Shown here: piece after piece, positions 24,331 to 37,868 of the stretch | How the letters are laid out: the number at the start of each line of letters is the position of its first letter | How positions within the stretch are numbered: the stretch's first letter is position 1 | Assembly (NCBI GenBank): GCA_030710605.1 | Contig: CP092868.1 | Span: 30,631,363-30,695,362, forward strand | Reading direction: 5' to 3' | Length of the DNA stretch: 64,000 nt | Source: Cordylochernes scorpioides | Lineage: Eukaryota > Arthropoda > Arachnida > Pseudoscorpiones > Chernetidae | Program-made: the position numbers and the translations under genes | Notes under the pieces: generated by a model | Told to the model about the DNA's origin: nothing | The model's database searches: none | The model's input: the letters and a program-made list of their open reading frames with translations, nothing else

Positions 24331-24723
24331 GTGGGTTGTTGTTATCGTAGAAAGAAAAATTCTACTAAAAAAAAACTGTTTCCACATTGTGGAAAAAACC
24401 TTAACAAGAGTTCTTTGAGATATAGAGAAGGGGAAAATGGTGATTTTTTGGGGTTGTTGTTATCGTTGAAAGAAAATAAAAATTCTACTAAAAAAACATG
24501 TTTCCACATTGTGGAAAAAACCTTAACAAGAGTTCTTTGAGATATAGAGAAGGGGAAAATGGTGAAAAAGGTTTGAAGGCCTGGTAGGTAAGGAGGGAGG
24601 AAAAAAAAAGAGGAGAGGGGAAGGGAGGGGAAAGAAGGAAGCATAGAGAGAGAGAGAGAGAAACAATGAAAAAAAAAATAACAACAACAACAAAAATAGT
24701 TACTATAAACATTTAAAAAAAAA
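24331..24723 (-). other. Probable slowmo 3' UTR with duplicated block and purine/pyrimidine tract
   Basis: Immediately downstream of the slowmo stop on the minus strand. It holds a homopurine run on the plus strand near 24590-24665 and two near-identical direct copies of a block of about 115 bp (about 24333-24450 and 24454-24565), each with the same TTCCACATTGTGG core. UTR status is inferred from position only. Confidence 0.45.
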
Positions 24724-24846
24724 CTAGGGTTGGCATTTATCAAAGTTAAGGTTTGGCAGAGGTTCGGAGGGGAACTTGTGAGAGTTGACTGCGGTGGAGA
24801 TTTCTTCATTAAGCCTCTGGACTACCCATTCCATGGCTTGCCGTCC
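24724..24846 (-). CDS. slmo: slowmo/PRELID3 terminal coding exon 4
   Basis: Encodes 40 residues and a TAG stop, starting GRQAMEWVVQRLNEEI. This is the conserved C-terminal helix of the family (Gly-Arg, Ala-Met-Glu-Trp-Val, Leu-Asn). The last 20 or so residues, ending in Pro, are less conserved, as in other members. The acceptor is CTGTGGCTGTGCAG, in phase 0 with exon 3. Downstream on the minus strand come pyrimidine-rich and T-rich tracts, likely 3' UTR, including a duplicated block of about 115 bp. The 155-residue frame overlapping this exon in another phase is low-complexity and is not the gene. Confidence 0.92.
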   Translation of the reverse strand, partial: GRQAMEWVVQRLNEEISTAVNSHKFPSEPLPNLNFDKCQP

Positions 24847-24952
24847 CTGCACAGCCACAGACAGTGTGTTACTTCAGCTGGTTGACAATTGACAATTAAT
24901 TTTATTGATATCTTGTCAATTACATGCAAAGTACACATTCTGCACTATTTAA

Positions 24953-25095
24953 AAAATATATATAATTATATATTTAAGAAAAAGGCATCTCCTTATCGTG
25001 CAACTGAAAGTTGCTGATGTCTTACGTTCATCAGATAGATGGCGCAAGCCATCAGCAACTTCCAGTTGCCCGATATGGAGATGCCTTTTTCTTAA
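24953..25095. repeat. Fold-back MITE with AAAAGGCATCTCC arms
   Basis: Arms AAAAGGCATCTCCTTATCG...AACTGAAAGTTGCTGATG and its complement; a longer relative is at 56015-56262. Confidence 0.8.
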
Positions 25096-25278
25096 GTTAT
25101 GCACCTTATCCCAGTACAAAATTATATATTTATCTACCTGATCCAAGTTACAAATTCACTTTTGTACTATTTTTCATAATTATATATATTATTATTTTTT
25201 GTTTTGTTGTTGAAAAAGATAGAGAATTGAAAAGGTGCAGTCGTGAAAAATAGGAAATATAATTATTTACTTATCAAG

Positions 25279-25366
25279 AAATAAGGCACAATTTGGATTA
25301 TAAATACAAGGTAATAAGACCAAATCCGAATAAATGATTATTTGGATTTGGTCTTATTACCTTGTG
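25279..25366. mobile_element. 88-bp PLE mini fold-back with 13-bp target duplication
   Basis: Only the outer arms remain (AAGGCACAATTTGG... and ...TTACCTTGTG), with no ribozyme. TTTACTTATCAAG flanks it (25266-25278, 25367-25379). It is the same length as the copy at 47205-47292. Confidence 0.8.
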
Positions 25367-25804
25367 TTTACTTATCAAGTAGTTTTTATTTTGAATTACT
25401 TGAAGCAAATTATACATTGATATTATTTTTCACAGTAATATAGAATTTAGAAAATGAATTCTATATTCGTGAATTAAAAAAAAGGTAGGTTCAACTATAC
25501 ATATTTACAACAAATATTCAAAGTATTCTAAATCTATGGTCAAAAATGTAGAACAGTCAATGAGGAAAGTAAAATACATGTTTTTTAAAAAATAAAATAT
25601 TTGCATTTTAGATTATATAATTATAATATATATGCATCATACTATGTACAAAGAACATGGCGCCTCTGGTAGATAGGATGGGTTGCAAGATGGCAGCAAT
25701 TCACCTTTACATATGGGGCTTCTAACCATTTCTTTAAAACCTAAAAAAAAAAAAAATCTGTCCCACATCGTAAGAAATCCAATGAACAAAGATGTTTCGT
25801 TATA

Positions 25805-25978
25805 CAGTAGAACCTCCATGAGAGGACACTCTCGCTAGAGGACACCTCTCTATAAAGGACAGTTTTCATTTGCAAGATTACCATTTTTTACTATTTAGTA
25901 ACTCTCCAATAAGAGGACACCTCTCCAAAGGACACTTTGGCTCTGCATCTAGTTGTCTTTTACAGGGAGGTTCTACTG
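25805..25978 (+). mobile_element. CAGTAGAACCTCC MITE, near complete
   Basis: Inverted ends CAGTAGAACCTCC/GGAGGTTCTACTG with flanking TA; about 174 bp. Confidence 0.85.
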
Positions 25979-26709
25979 TATATTGTTCTGAAATATGCTC
26001 TGGTCATTTTTTTTTTTCTCTTTCAAGTTTCTAATCTTTGTTCTACATTCAGCTTTGACGATTCAAAATTCCTATCTTTTAAATTGTTCTGAAATGACCA
26101 GATGGTTCTTAAAGATTTCTAGCAATATCCATGTGGTAGATAACATTCCGAGCTCCGGGTTTATATTGTCATTGTTTACTGTTCAGATTTTTAAAAAAGG
26201 AAAATGACCATCTCATATTTTTTAAAGAACAACATGACTAGGTTTTAATAATAGCATCTTCTTTAGCAAATGTAGTAAGCAGGACTTTCACAAAAGCAGC
26301 TGTTAAGATCCATCATCAAACAACTCACAGAACATGAATGCCCATAGAATCACAAGATGAAAAGACCAAATCCAAAGGGATGAACATATAGTATCCCTTC
26401 TTTAATTCAACAGTTATTCAAATCCCAATCAGCCAATTTACTATCATTTAACCGACTATAATTCAACACAAAATGTTTAATTCAACCTTCTGATTCCTTG
26501 GTATCATGAAGTTGGAATCTATTTCTTTTTCACCTAAAAAAAAAAAAATTAAAAAGAAAGGAGTAGCTTTGTGAAAGATAGGAGTCCTTTAAGCTTGCAT
26601 AGCCAAAATAAATAAAAAATAAAAGTAACCTCTATTCTAAACACTGCCAACCAAAACCTCTCACAGAGAAAAGACATTATATTGAAATCCTTTAACCTTA
26701 ATTTGTATA

Positions 26710-26878
26710 CAGTAGAACCTCTCTATAAAAGTCGCCTTGTTGCAGAGCCAAAGTGTCCTTTAGAGAGAGGTATCCTCTTACTGGAGAGTTTCTAAATAGT
26801 AAAAATGGTAATTTTGACAATGAAAACTGTCCTTTAGGTGTCCTCTAGCGGAAGTGTCCCCTCAAGGAGGTTTTATTG
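26710..26878 (-). mobile_element. CAGTAGAACCTCC-family MITE
   Basis: Inverted interior relative to the 25805 copy; right end worn to GAGGTTTTATTG. Confidence 0.75.
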
Positions 26879-26919
26879 TATAACTCAAGATGTGGAATTG
26901 TTTTTATCCTTTGCTATAG

Positions 26920-27172
26920 AAAAGGTGCAGCAGCAGGAGGAGACAGACAGAAGATGGAGGACAGCTGGCAGAGTCAAGGTTGGGAGAGGAAGTTACATCA
27001 GCAATCTAAAAATTACTACAGCAGAGCCTTCCCCATACCATTACATCATCCAGTCTGTTATCAAACACCTCTCTATCACCCTCAGACATTCCGGGGGATT
27101 CCTTATGGAGCAGCAAAGTGTGAAGACAACAGTCAAAAGTTACTAGAACCACATAGCAAATTTATCAAATAA
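26920..27172 (+). CDS. Candidate terminal exon of an unidentified plus-strand gene
   Basis: After TTTTTATCCTTTGCTATAG, a good acceptor, a frame of about 83 codons reads MEDSWQSQGWERKLHQQSKN, then YYSRAFPIPLHHPVCYQTPL and HSKFIK before TAA. AATAAA overlaps the stop. It is rich in Tyr, Pro and His and shows no transposon motif. It lies within slowmo intron 3 on the opposite strand, right after a MITE. A retrogene scrap is possible. Product unknown. Confidence 0.35.
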
Positions 27173-27872
27173 AGAACACAAAAAATGCTATCTCTCTGAG
27201 ACTAGAAGTCAGATGTTTTCATAGGCAAATACAGTAAAACCTCACTAAAATGAACCTGGGATATAGCGAACCTTCCCTTTTAACAAACCTGAAATAATCC
27301 TTATTTTTATTTTATAATACAATGAACTATGGCTATAACATACCATCATTTTGGCTTGCATTAGATGCACTAAACAGGACCTTTGGGAGATGCCACTGCT
27401 TAACATAAAACAGCTCAAGGAACATGAACTCATGGAATTCATGTAATCTTTACACAAGGGGATAAGAAACAACAACATACATATCATGGCAATAGTGAAC
27501 CACATGTTCAGTCCCATTGGGGGTTTGCTATGTGCAGCTTTCGTTGATCATGGCACCATGATCCAGGCACACTTTGGTGAAAGTCTGACTTTGCCTGTAG
27601 TTTGAGGCCGTTCCTAACATGGAAGCAGACGCCTTTGCTGCCGACTCTAACATGGGTACAGACGCAGCTCCTCCGTATCCCTGGAGTGGGACCCTTGCTG
27701 AGGTCCATCAACTGGGTCAGTTGAAGTCAGGATTTTTAAAGAGGTCTTCCGCTCTAAAAATGTGATCTGGTGGATTAAACTTGTGAAATAAATTGGATTC
27801 ATCACTGATGTCCTCCCAATATTTTTTCATCGCAGAGAGAACAGTGAAATTTTCATTTTATTTGAAGTTAAA

Positions 27873-28093
27873 CACAAGGTAATAAGAACAAATCCAAATA
27901 AATAAAGTGTGTGACGTTACATAAGCTTTGTTACCATCTTCAGACTGAATGCTATGAAGTACTGAAAGATTGAGTACTTTTGTCTGAAGATGGTAACAAC
28001 GCTGTTACGGAAACATCACACACTATTTACTTATTTGGATTTGGTCTTATTACCTTGTGTTTATAATCTATAATCCAAATTGTACCTTATCAT
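27873..28093. repeat. PLE fold-back repeat, imperfect target duplication
   Basis: Inverted arms. The plus core is CTGAAGA (27984-27990) with GAAACATC, so the palindrome is lost. The flanks TTATTTGAAGTTAAA and TTATTTAAAGTTAAA differ at one base. Confidence 0.65.
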
Positions 28094-28369
28094 TTATTTA
28101 AAGTTAAAAATTTCTTATAATCTTTATTTTATTAAATAAATGGTTCAATTTGTGTGTGTACACGCTTACTTTTCAGACAGGCTGTGTATAAATTATATAA
28201 AAACAACTTTTATAGAGCAATAAAACACTAATTACAGTAAAATTCCTTCATTAAAGTTTTCAAGGAAACAGAGTTGCACACATGACGCTTCAAATGGTTA
28301 ATAAATTTATCATTATCTACCACCCAACTAGATGAAAGAGATCTCCTTCGTACCATCAAAACCCAATGC

Positions 28370-28690
28370 CTGCAGGAATGGAAATCTAATACTGCACATG
28401 ACTGGTACAGAGCAGGAGGGACAAGCACTGATTCTGTCCTCCCAATAGAACAACAGTCTTTGATTTCCAGACTTAAGTCTGGTCATCTATAGACAATGAC
28501 TTTCCAGAATGGTTACAAGGTTTTCCAACTATGTACTAAGTGAAATTCTTAACCTGCAACCCCAAAACACATTATTGACTGTTTTGACTCATCCATTGAT
28601 GATCTATACTCATCCCCAGCAGACACCATCAAAAGTCTCAAGCTTTACACTCTAATATGATTGAGTGGAGATAAGAAATAAGAAGAAGTT
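28370..28690 (+). pseudogene. Non-LTR retrotransposon C-terminus, diverged copy
   Basis: The same coding end (DWYRAGGTS.., ..QPQNTLLTV) with frame-breaking changes and the GATAAGAAATAAGAAG tail. Confidence 0.7.
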
Positions 28691-28904
28691 AATATATTTA
28701 TAAGACCAGAAAAAGATTTGACCAATTCTCTCTCCCCCAATATATATTTTTGTTTACTAACATATAGTAATTTTTACTGCAAACTGTCTTGCCTGACACA
28801 CAACCTGTACATAATAAAACTATTTGAAAAAAATACTATTTGCATCTAAACAGAGGTTTTACCTTATAAAGATGGTACCTTATTTCCATATGTTCACAAG
28901 AAAG

Positions 28905-29115
28905 CTACAAGAAAATAAGATCTAATCTAAATAAATTAATAGTGTGTGATGTGTTTCAGTAACAGCGTTGTTACCATCATCAGACAAAAGAATAAATTAG
29001 AAAAAAAAATATCACATGTTCTTAAATGGTACATTTATCAAGTATGTAAACAAGCTAAAAACAATGCCGTTACCGAAACATCACACACTATTAATTTATT
29101 TGGATTAGGTCTTAA
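28905..29115. repeat. Degraded PLE fold-back repeat
   Basis: A minus arm with CTGATGA and a two-base insertion after GAAAC, and a plus arm lacking the CTGATGA box. Confidence 0.6.
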
Positions 29116-29147
29116 TTTGTAGAAATTGAACTCTTAAAATCACGATC

Positions 29148-29231
29148 ATTAAAACAATAAAAAACCAATAAGAGGAGCTTCTTGTGTGCTACACAAGAAG
29201 CTCCTCTTATTGGTTTTTTTATTGTTTTAAT
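29148..29231. repeat. Near-perfect 84-bp palindrome
   Basis: Arms of 40-41 bp around GCT (29188-29190), with one A/T length difference. The arm reads AATAAGAGGAGCTTCTTGTG. Confidence 0.95.
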
Positions 29232-29269
29232 AGGTCTTAATTTCTTGTAGCTATAATCTATAATCCAAA

Positions 29270-29420
29270 TTAATGGCCATACAAGACCGCTCCTCTTCCA
29301 GGATGGTGTAAAGACCTTCCCACAATGTACCATCTACAGGACTAGAGAGGCCTCACGGGACCACCTCTTGGAATGTATGGGAACCTCAAGACAGGACCTG
29401 TATTCCAACCCTACCAAGAT
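29270..29420 (+). pseudogene. LINE-type C-terminal fragment
   Basis: A plus frame reads HTRPLLFQDGVKTFPQCTIY, then REASRDHLLECMGTSRQDLY, a zinc-type C...H..C end of a LINE pol, without a start. Confidence 0.5.
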
Positions 29421-29619
29421 TTTTTTTTTTTTACTTATCCTTTTAGTCTAAATTAGACAAGATCTTGGAGGTCTTGCTCGTAAAGAAGTTCAATAACTCT
29501 TCTTGGTTCTCTGTACAGGGATCTTTTGTCCTTTCCAATACAATTTAGTATATGACCAAGATTGTGAATTTGTTCAATGAATATAGTCATGGAATAATAA
29601 AAAAAAATAAAAAATCATA

Positions 29620-29727
29620 TCATCAACGTTGTTACCGAAACTTCACAGACCAATTATTTATTTGGATTTGGTCTTATTACCTTGTGTTTATAATCTATAA
29701 TCCAAATTGTGTCTTAACAATACTATT
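29620..29727 (+). repeat. PLE repeat, right arm fragment
   Basis: Starts within stem II and runs to the CAAATTGTGTCTTA tail. Confidence 0.6.
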
Positions 29728-30172
29728 TAGTAACTCTCCGGTAAGAGGACACCTCTCCCTAAAGGACACTTTGGCTCTGCAATTAGGTATTGTCCTTTAC
29801 AGGGAGGTTCTACTGTATATATAGTAGATGGCTTAATGCCAATGCATCAGTGTTTTCTTTAAACTTTCACCAATGAGTAAATAGTGAATCCCTGAATTCA
29901 GGTCAGCAAACTTTACACTTTCTCTATTTTTTCTTTTCTTTTAAATATAAATAATTATCATTTTTTAATAGAGATTGTATCAAAGAATGCAAGAGGTTTG
30001 TTTCAATAGGGAAATACAAGAGGATGTAAACATTCAAAGAGGCAAACATAGGAAAGTATAACAATTAGATCAAGGTCTGGCATTGCTTATCTTATCCTAG
30101 ATAAGAATTGTGGGGAGATAAGAGCAACCTTGTTCTCCCTCTGATGAATGGCGAAGGTTGAGATAAATATAC

Positions 30173-30343
30173 AGTAGAACCTCCATGAGAGGACACCCTG
30201 CTAGAGAACACCTCTCCACAAAGGGCAGTTTTCATTTACAAAATTACCATTTTTACTATTTAGCTACTCTGATAAGAGGACACCTCTCCCTAAAGGACAC
30301 TTTGGCTCTGCAATTAGGTGTCCTTTACAGGAAGGTTCTACTG
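30173..30343 (+). mobile_element. CAGTAGAACCTCC MITE
   Basis: Both inverted ends and flanking TA are present. A 3' part of the same family lies at 29730-29817, and both are followed by related host sequence. Confidence 0.82.
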
Positions 30344-30349
30344 TATATA

Positions 30350-31140
30350 TATTTTATATTAAAATATTATTTTATTTAAAATTATATTTCATAGATACAA
30401 ATACTCTGTTAAATCAACCGCCAGAGGTCATGCTTCCCCTATAAAAACTCATTTTTGTTTCCGGATGGCCGGCTCAAACCTTTTGTACATTATGTAAATA
30501 AGTTTTCCATTTTTTGATTCTTACGCCTTAAGTCAGGCATACCTTTCTCAAATTATGTTTTCTATATTCCTTAAGTTCAATTAAAGCAATTTCTGATCAA
30601 AACTAATTTTAATTATTATACTTTCAAGATTTTAACCACGACTGCATTACCATAGCATAATCCTCCAGATAATTAAAATCAACAGAAATCTCTTTTTTTT
30701 TTAATAACATAAATATGTCATAATATATACTCTTCCAGGAATAATAAAGCAAGCCTACAGTCAACCCAGAGAGAGACGGGAGGGTAAAGTCCGGTCACTT
30801 TAGACATCAGCGACATTCCAAGGGGCGACTACTGGGGCCCGTTACTTGGAACCTCGGGACTATTAAGACAGTTGGGGATTGTGTGTGATACGAACAGACG
30901 CCCGGCTTTGCTGGGTCCGTCTCTCTCTCTCTCTCTCTGGTTGCCTGGGTTCCTCTTCCAACTTGTGGTGTCCTTATTTCTTTCCCCACCTTATTATATT
31001 GCCACATATATATATAGTAGATGGCTTAATGCCAATGCATCAGTGTTTTCTTTAAACTTTCACCAATGAGTAAATAGTGAATCCCTAAATTCAGGTCAGC
31101 AAACTTGACACTTTCTATCTTTTTTTTTTTCTTTTAAATG
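30350..31140. other. No gene recognised
   Basis: A short TATATATAGTAGATGGCTTA segment occurs twice (29817 and 31010) with about 110 bp of shared flank; a CT microsatellite is near 30925. Confidence 0.5.
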
Positions 31141-31278
31141 TAAATACAATAAAACTTTGTTATAACAACATCACTTGGAACAAAGATTTTTATGGCGTTA
31201 TTATAGCCATGAGGTCATTGTTAGAACAAAGTTGCTGTTATAAAAGATATTGTAGCTTACAAGGTTATACTGTTAATA

Positions 31279-31516
31279 CAAGAAAATAAGACCTAATCCA
31301 AATAATTTATTAGTGTGTGACGTTCCGGTAACAAGATTTTCACCATCATCAGACAAAAGAGTAAATGATTTATCATTTATCTTTTACTCTTATCATTTAC
31401 TCTTTTGTCTGATGATGGTGACAATGTTGTTACCGGAACGTCACACACAAATAAATTATTTGGATTAGGTCTTATTTTCTTGTATTATAATCTATAATCC
31501 AAAATTGTGCTTTATC
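31279..31516. mobile_element. PLE fold-back element with 15-bp target duplication
   Basis: Two inverted arms (hammerhead-like at 31305-31366 minus and 31395-31456 plus), flanked by GTTATACTGTTAATA (31264-31278, 31517-31531). Both cores read GGAAC instead of GAAAC, the same change in each arm, so it predates or was copied during the inversion. Confidence 0.85.
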
Positions 31517-31813
31517 GTTATACTGTTAATAAGAATTTATTATCAACACTATTAAATCAATCTATAAGAAGAGAAAAAAACTATGGCGACAAGTTTCTAT
31601 ATTACAAAGTTATGAGCTTGGCGAGCTATTGGCCAATAACATCCTTCAACAGGCTGTAATGCAAGATCTTGTATTCAGCCCATTTAGGCCATTATTGTCT
31701 GAAGGATTGTACTTCTGTAGAAGGGTTGCAATACCTGAAAGCTTGATATTACAATAAAAAATGAAAAGAAACTCATCTCCAAAAACCTGATGGCTTATTT
31801 AATTCATATTACA

Positions 31814-32112
31814 GGAGAACTCCGCCTTTGCCAGTCCCAAGCCCGGATGAAAAAGGAGGAGGGGGAGCAGTAACAAGCTCACTAAAAAAATCTGGGTTCA
31901 ACTGGCCCGGGCTGATAGTACCCTGTAAGGTCTACTGATCCAGGGATACAGGATGATCTGTACTCCATGTTAGGAGTGGCTGTACATGGCGTCTGTTCCT
32001 CATGTCAGAGGCGGCCATTTCATATTAGAGCTAAGTCGGCCTGCTACTGAGTAGTGCTCCCAGTCTTAAGTCTTAGACACATTCTACTTCACCCAGTCAT
32101 GATGATTGATAT
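31814..32112 (+). repeat. LINE 3' UTR fragment
   Basis: CTCCGCCTTTGCCAGTCCC to TTCACCCAGTCATGATG; tail missing. Confidence 0.75.
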
Positions 32113-32238
32113 TACAGGAGAGTCTATTGCATTATTTCCATTAATAAAAAGGAATTCATCCACATGTATTGAGAGATCCTAACCACTAATGTGTTTCTTT
32201 CAGATAAGTTACTTGACCAAAGGGTAAGAAAAACAGTA

Positions 32239-32413
32239 CAGTAGAACCTCTCTTTAGCGAACACCCCGCTAGCAGACACCTCTCCACAAAGGACAGTTTT
32301 CATTTGCAAAATTACCTTTTTTACTATTTAGCAACTCTCCGTTAAGAGGACACCTCTCTTTAAAGGACACTTTGGCTCTGCACTTAAGTGTCCTTTACAG
32401 GGAGGTCCTACTG
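32239..32413 (+). mobile_element. CAGTAGAACCTCT MITE
   Basis: Inverted ends and the GAGGACACCTCTC interior are present. Confidence 0.8.
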
Positions 32414-32509
32414 TAATATGCTTTGAGAGGTGGTGTGTAAATAAAAAGAGTAGTTCATCTATAGTAAATTTGGCTAGTTGGGGGAAAGAATAAATAATTT
32501 GTATAAATG

Positions 32510-32762
32510 ATAATATGATGCACTAGCGCGCCATCTGTTATCAAAATTCGAAATTATTTTAAAGGCGTAAGATTCTTTTTGAAATTAAACAATTTCTACT
32601 GCCCTTACTGCAATGGAAAAATTAATGGGAGGGCCTGGTTCATCAGTGGTGAACCCTCCCATTAATTTTTCCATTGCAGTAAGGGCAGTAGAAATTGTTT
32701 AATTTCAAAAAGAATCTTACGCCTTTAAAATAGTTTTGAATTTTGATAAATGATAATATTAA
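32510..32762. repeat. GCGCGCCATCTGTTAT fold-back repeat
   Basis: Inverted arms of about 110 bp with ATTTCTACTGCCCTTACTGC and ATTAATGGGAGGGCCTGG around TTCATCAGTGGTGAA. The family also occurs at 6440-6617 with 6813-6890, 11000-11040, 11555-11960, 55530-55800 and 56580-57115. Confidence 0.8.
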
Positions 32763-33313
32763 TAAAAAAAGATAAGAAGGTTCCTATTTAGTATCACACA
32801 GTATCATGTAGAGATTCAAACTTGGCTAGAACACAGAACCAACCAGAAGTTCAAGGTTGCCTTAGATACATTCCTTCGTAACAAGTCACATACACAGAAA
32901 GAGAGAGAGAGAGAGAGAAAAAAGATGGCATTCTGCCAACTTTAAATACTCATTTGTGCGCCGGTTAGAAAACATGCCATGTTTATATCAGAGTGTTATA
33001 TATAAGCTCATTTCCTCTTTCTCTGCCATAATAGCATTTCAAATATTGCAGCAAAGTATTTATTATTTTTAGAAAAATAGATATCACAAACAATCAAAGA
33101 CAGACAAAAAATTATGTAGGCCTTTTGAAGATAAAAGAAGATGGAACTTTTTAAGAAAACACCAGTTAATTAAAGGCAGCTGCCATCTTGCACATACAAG
33201 AATGTGAAAAAAGAACACAAAAAGAAAACGAGAGAGAAGCTAAGTCAAGCTCACTCCACTTGAGACTGGAAGAGCCAGCCAGTCTCCGAGCAGCCATCTT
33301 AAAAAAAAAACTA

Positions 33314-35010
<1,697 letters not shown>

Positions 35011-35301
35011 GTCCTTCAAATTGAGCTACATTATTATTTAGTGATTACACTACACTGCACTGTTTGATGGCTACAAAATAACCATTTTGAACTATTATAG
35101 ACGCGCATGATTATTTTAAAAATAAATCATACTAGCAAAACTAGTTCCAATTTCTTATAACAGATGACATTGTAATGCATCGTGTAAAAATACCAATTGG
35201 AGACTACAGTGTACTGTTTGATGGCTACAAAATGTCATTTGGTGACCACAACACCATTTGATGACTATAGCATCTATTGAGGCTGCTTCTTCTCAATATA
35301 G

Positions 35302-35439
35302 ATTGGTGTCTCTCTTTACCCCGAGAGACGACCCAGTGCCCTAGTCCAGCTACTCGACCAGCTCCGTAACACCAAAGGAAGAGGCCTTAAGAACGACTAC
35401 CAAACGTTCAATATCTTATCCAGAACTCATTTTTATTAA
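35302..35439 (+). CDS. Candidate terminal exon of an unidentified plus-strand gene
   Basis: Acceptor GGCTGCTTCTTCTCAATATAG, then a 45-codon frame: IGVSLYPERRPSALVQLLDQ, LRNTKGRGLKNDYQTFNILS, and stop; AATAAA near 35547. Normal-looking amino-acid composition in an AT-rich background. It is on the strand opposite slowmo, 300 bp from the minisatellite. It could instead be a retroelement remnant. Confidence 0.35.
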   Translation: MGVSLYPERRPSALVQLLDQLRNTKGRGLKNDYQTFNILSRTHFY

Positions 35440-35599
35440 AAAAACACGGTCAATTTATACAACAAAGAAATTTACATAACAATTTATACAACAAAGAGAT
35501 TTACATACTTTTTTTCTCCTAGTTTTAAGCCAAATATTTGCATAAAATAAAGTTGACTACTTTAGTAGTCGTAACAGCATCATCTGTTGATTGGGAAGT

Positions 35600-36078
35600 T
35601 GATAGAGGAGTAGGGTACAACCTGTTGGTTTTGACAGCCACAACCAAGATCAAATTCTGCATTGGGCACTTTTTTCTGGAAAAAAAAAAATTCGAAGGCC
35701 CCCAATTCTTGCAAAAAGTTAAATTCCATCAGTGATTACAAGTATAACCAAACAGGCTCTGGTACACTTGTAAGCACTAAAGTCAAACTTGTTGTTTCTT
35801 ATCCCCTTGTGTAAAGATTACACGAATTCCATGAGTTCATGCTCCTCGAGCTGTTTTATGATAAGCAGTGGCCTCTCCCAAAGGTCCTGTTTAGTGCATC
35901 TAATGCAAGCCAAAATGTGTTCTGGGGCTGCAGGTACCAAACTACATTTTGGGCAAGTGGGATAAATTTTGTTATTATTTTCTATCTTCAATGGCTTGAG
36001 ATGGCCTGTATATGTGTAGACACATGGTGCATTTGCAGTAAAAAAAATACTAACTACCCTTCATGATTTTCATTTTAT
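35600..36078 (+). mobile_element. tRNA-derived SINE interrupted by a LINE tail
   Basis: The SINE head and middle (35600-35790) and its end (36006-36078, GTGTAGACACATGGTGCATT) are separated by a minus-strand LINE 3' end at 35791-36005. Confidence 0.75.
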
Positions 36079-36350
36079 TCAGACTATTAAATTAATTCAT
36101 GTTTTTACCAATGCTGAATCACATTAATTTTGCCCTTTACTGATGATGGGCAAAGATTGTGAAACTACAGTATAACCTTGTTATAACAACATCAACTGGA
36201 ACCAAGAATTTATGTTGTCATAACCACAGTTAGAACAATTGAGGTTTAAAACTGAATACTTCTAAGCTGAGAATGTTAGAACCGAGTTGATAATATAAAT
36301 GGGCAAAGACAATGAAACTAAAATCTAACCTAAGTATAACATCACAAGAA

Positions 36351-36684
36351 CTTGATAAGGCACAATTTGGATTATAGATTATGAACACAAGGTAATAAGA
36401 CCAAATCCAAATAAATAAATAGTGTGTGACATTTCGGTAACAGCATTGTTACCATCTTTAGACAAAAGTACTGAATGAGAAATTTTACCAAGCATGCTTT
36501 AAATAGTTACTGTTTATCTTCTTCTTATCTGCTATCTTGTTTACACACTTGATAAGAGTAACTATTTAAACTATGCTGCGGTAAAATTTCTTATTCAGTA
36601 CTTTTGTATGAAGATGGTAACAACGCTGTTACCGAAACATCACACACTATTTATTTATTTGGATTTGGTCTTATTACCTTGTGC
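36351..36684. mobile_element. PLE fold-back element with 9-bp target duplication
   Basis: Inverted arms with a stem-forming interior, flanked by TCACAAGAA (36342-36350, 36685-36693). The plus core has lost its first C (ATGAAGA) and the minus core reads CTAAAGA, so both ribozymes look dead. Confidence 0.75.
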
Positions 36685-37020
36685 TCACAAGAATTTATGT
36701 TGTCATAACCATAACAATTTGAATTTAAAACTTGCTGAGAATGTTAGAACCAATTTGCTATCCCCCCACTGTAGTTGGAGAAAGTCCATGAAACTAGCTG
36801 GCAGTCCAATCCAGTTTGGAAACCTGCTGAGTCAATTATAGCAGTTATAACTCCTTACAATAATTGGGAGCTATTTTAGGTAATGCTGATACTTCCCCAC
36901 TTTGCATTTTGTCTTAAGGCAAATTTCTTCTCTTGTTGTATAATCCAAAAAGTATTTCAATTAGGTTCATATTTTCATTTCGTTATAAAAATTTAGTTTT
37001 ATCTTAATTTTTTATTAAAG

Positions 37021-37182
37021 AAATTGATAAGGCACAATTTGGATTATAGATTATAAACACAAGGTAATAACACCAAATCCAAATTTTTTTTTTCAGTACT
37101 TTTGTCTGAAGATGGTAACAACGCTGTTACAGAAACGTCATACACTATTTATTTATTTGGATTTGGTCTAATTACCTTGTAT
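37021..37182 (+). repeat. PLE fold-back repeat with plus-strand hammerhead
   Basis: Left outer arm, a T-rich gap, then a right arm with CTGAAGA, GGTAACAACGCTGTTAC and GAAACGTC (about 37095-37149). The closing pair of stem II is changed. Confidence 0.65.
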
Positions 37183-37548
37183 TAAATAAAGTAAAAATTT
37201 CTGTCTAGTTCTCGAACAATTATATCCTCCCATCTTTATTCAAGAGCCAATTTTCTTTTTAACTCTTAAAAATCCTGACTCTTATATACATTCCAATTTT
37301 GCATATCTAAAAAAAGACAGCCATTTTCAAATACAAGTGGAACTTAGTTGAAACAACCTTCTTTTTCACATCCCATGTGATACTGTTATGATGAGGGTCA
37401 ACTGTTGTATGTATATGCAACAATTACGGAAACTTAAATAAAGCAAAACTATTCTTTAGAGAACCATTGTAGTTTAATTTTTTTTTATTAAGCTAGGTAA
37501 AGAGAACCAAATAGTTTGTTGTTGTAAAAAATAGTGTGTGAATCTAAC

Positions 37549-37868
37549 ATACACTCATGGACAAATCTTAAGGAAGTTGTATCTTTTAGTATGTATATGA
37601 AGATTCAGACAATAACTCTGAAAGATATTACAGTGACCTTTATTGAAGACACACTATATACACTCATGGACAAAACTTAAGGAAGCTGTACCTTCTTTTA
37701 GCATGTATATCAGGATTCAGACAATAACTCTGAAAGACATTACAGTGATCTTTATCGAAGACACACGGGATAACCAAGTGTGAACAAAATTGTCTGTTTC
37801 CTTACAAAAAATAAATAAATAGATGACCAGCAACATTCCACTTCCTTAAGTTTTGTCAATGAGTGTAT
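37549..37868. mobile_element. ACTCATGGACAAAACTTAAGG MITE (Tc1/mariner-like ends)
   Basis: Left end CACTCATGGACAAATCTTAA, a partial second copy of the end at about 37661, and right end CTTAAGTTTTGTC..TGAGTG. The interior has no transposase. Confidence 0.7.

Noticed and set aside
24342-24809. 155-codon minus-strand frame overlapping slowmo exon 4
   Set aside because: Wrong phase relative to the conserved exon and made of Phe/Ser/Leu low-complexity from a pyrimidine tract.
36130-36175. Another hammerhead (CTGATGATGGGCAAAGATTGTGAAAC)
   Set aside because: The core words are present, but stem II and stem I do not pair convincingly.
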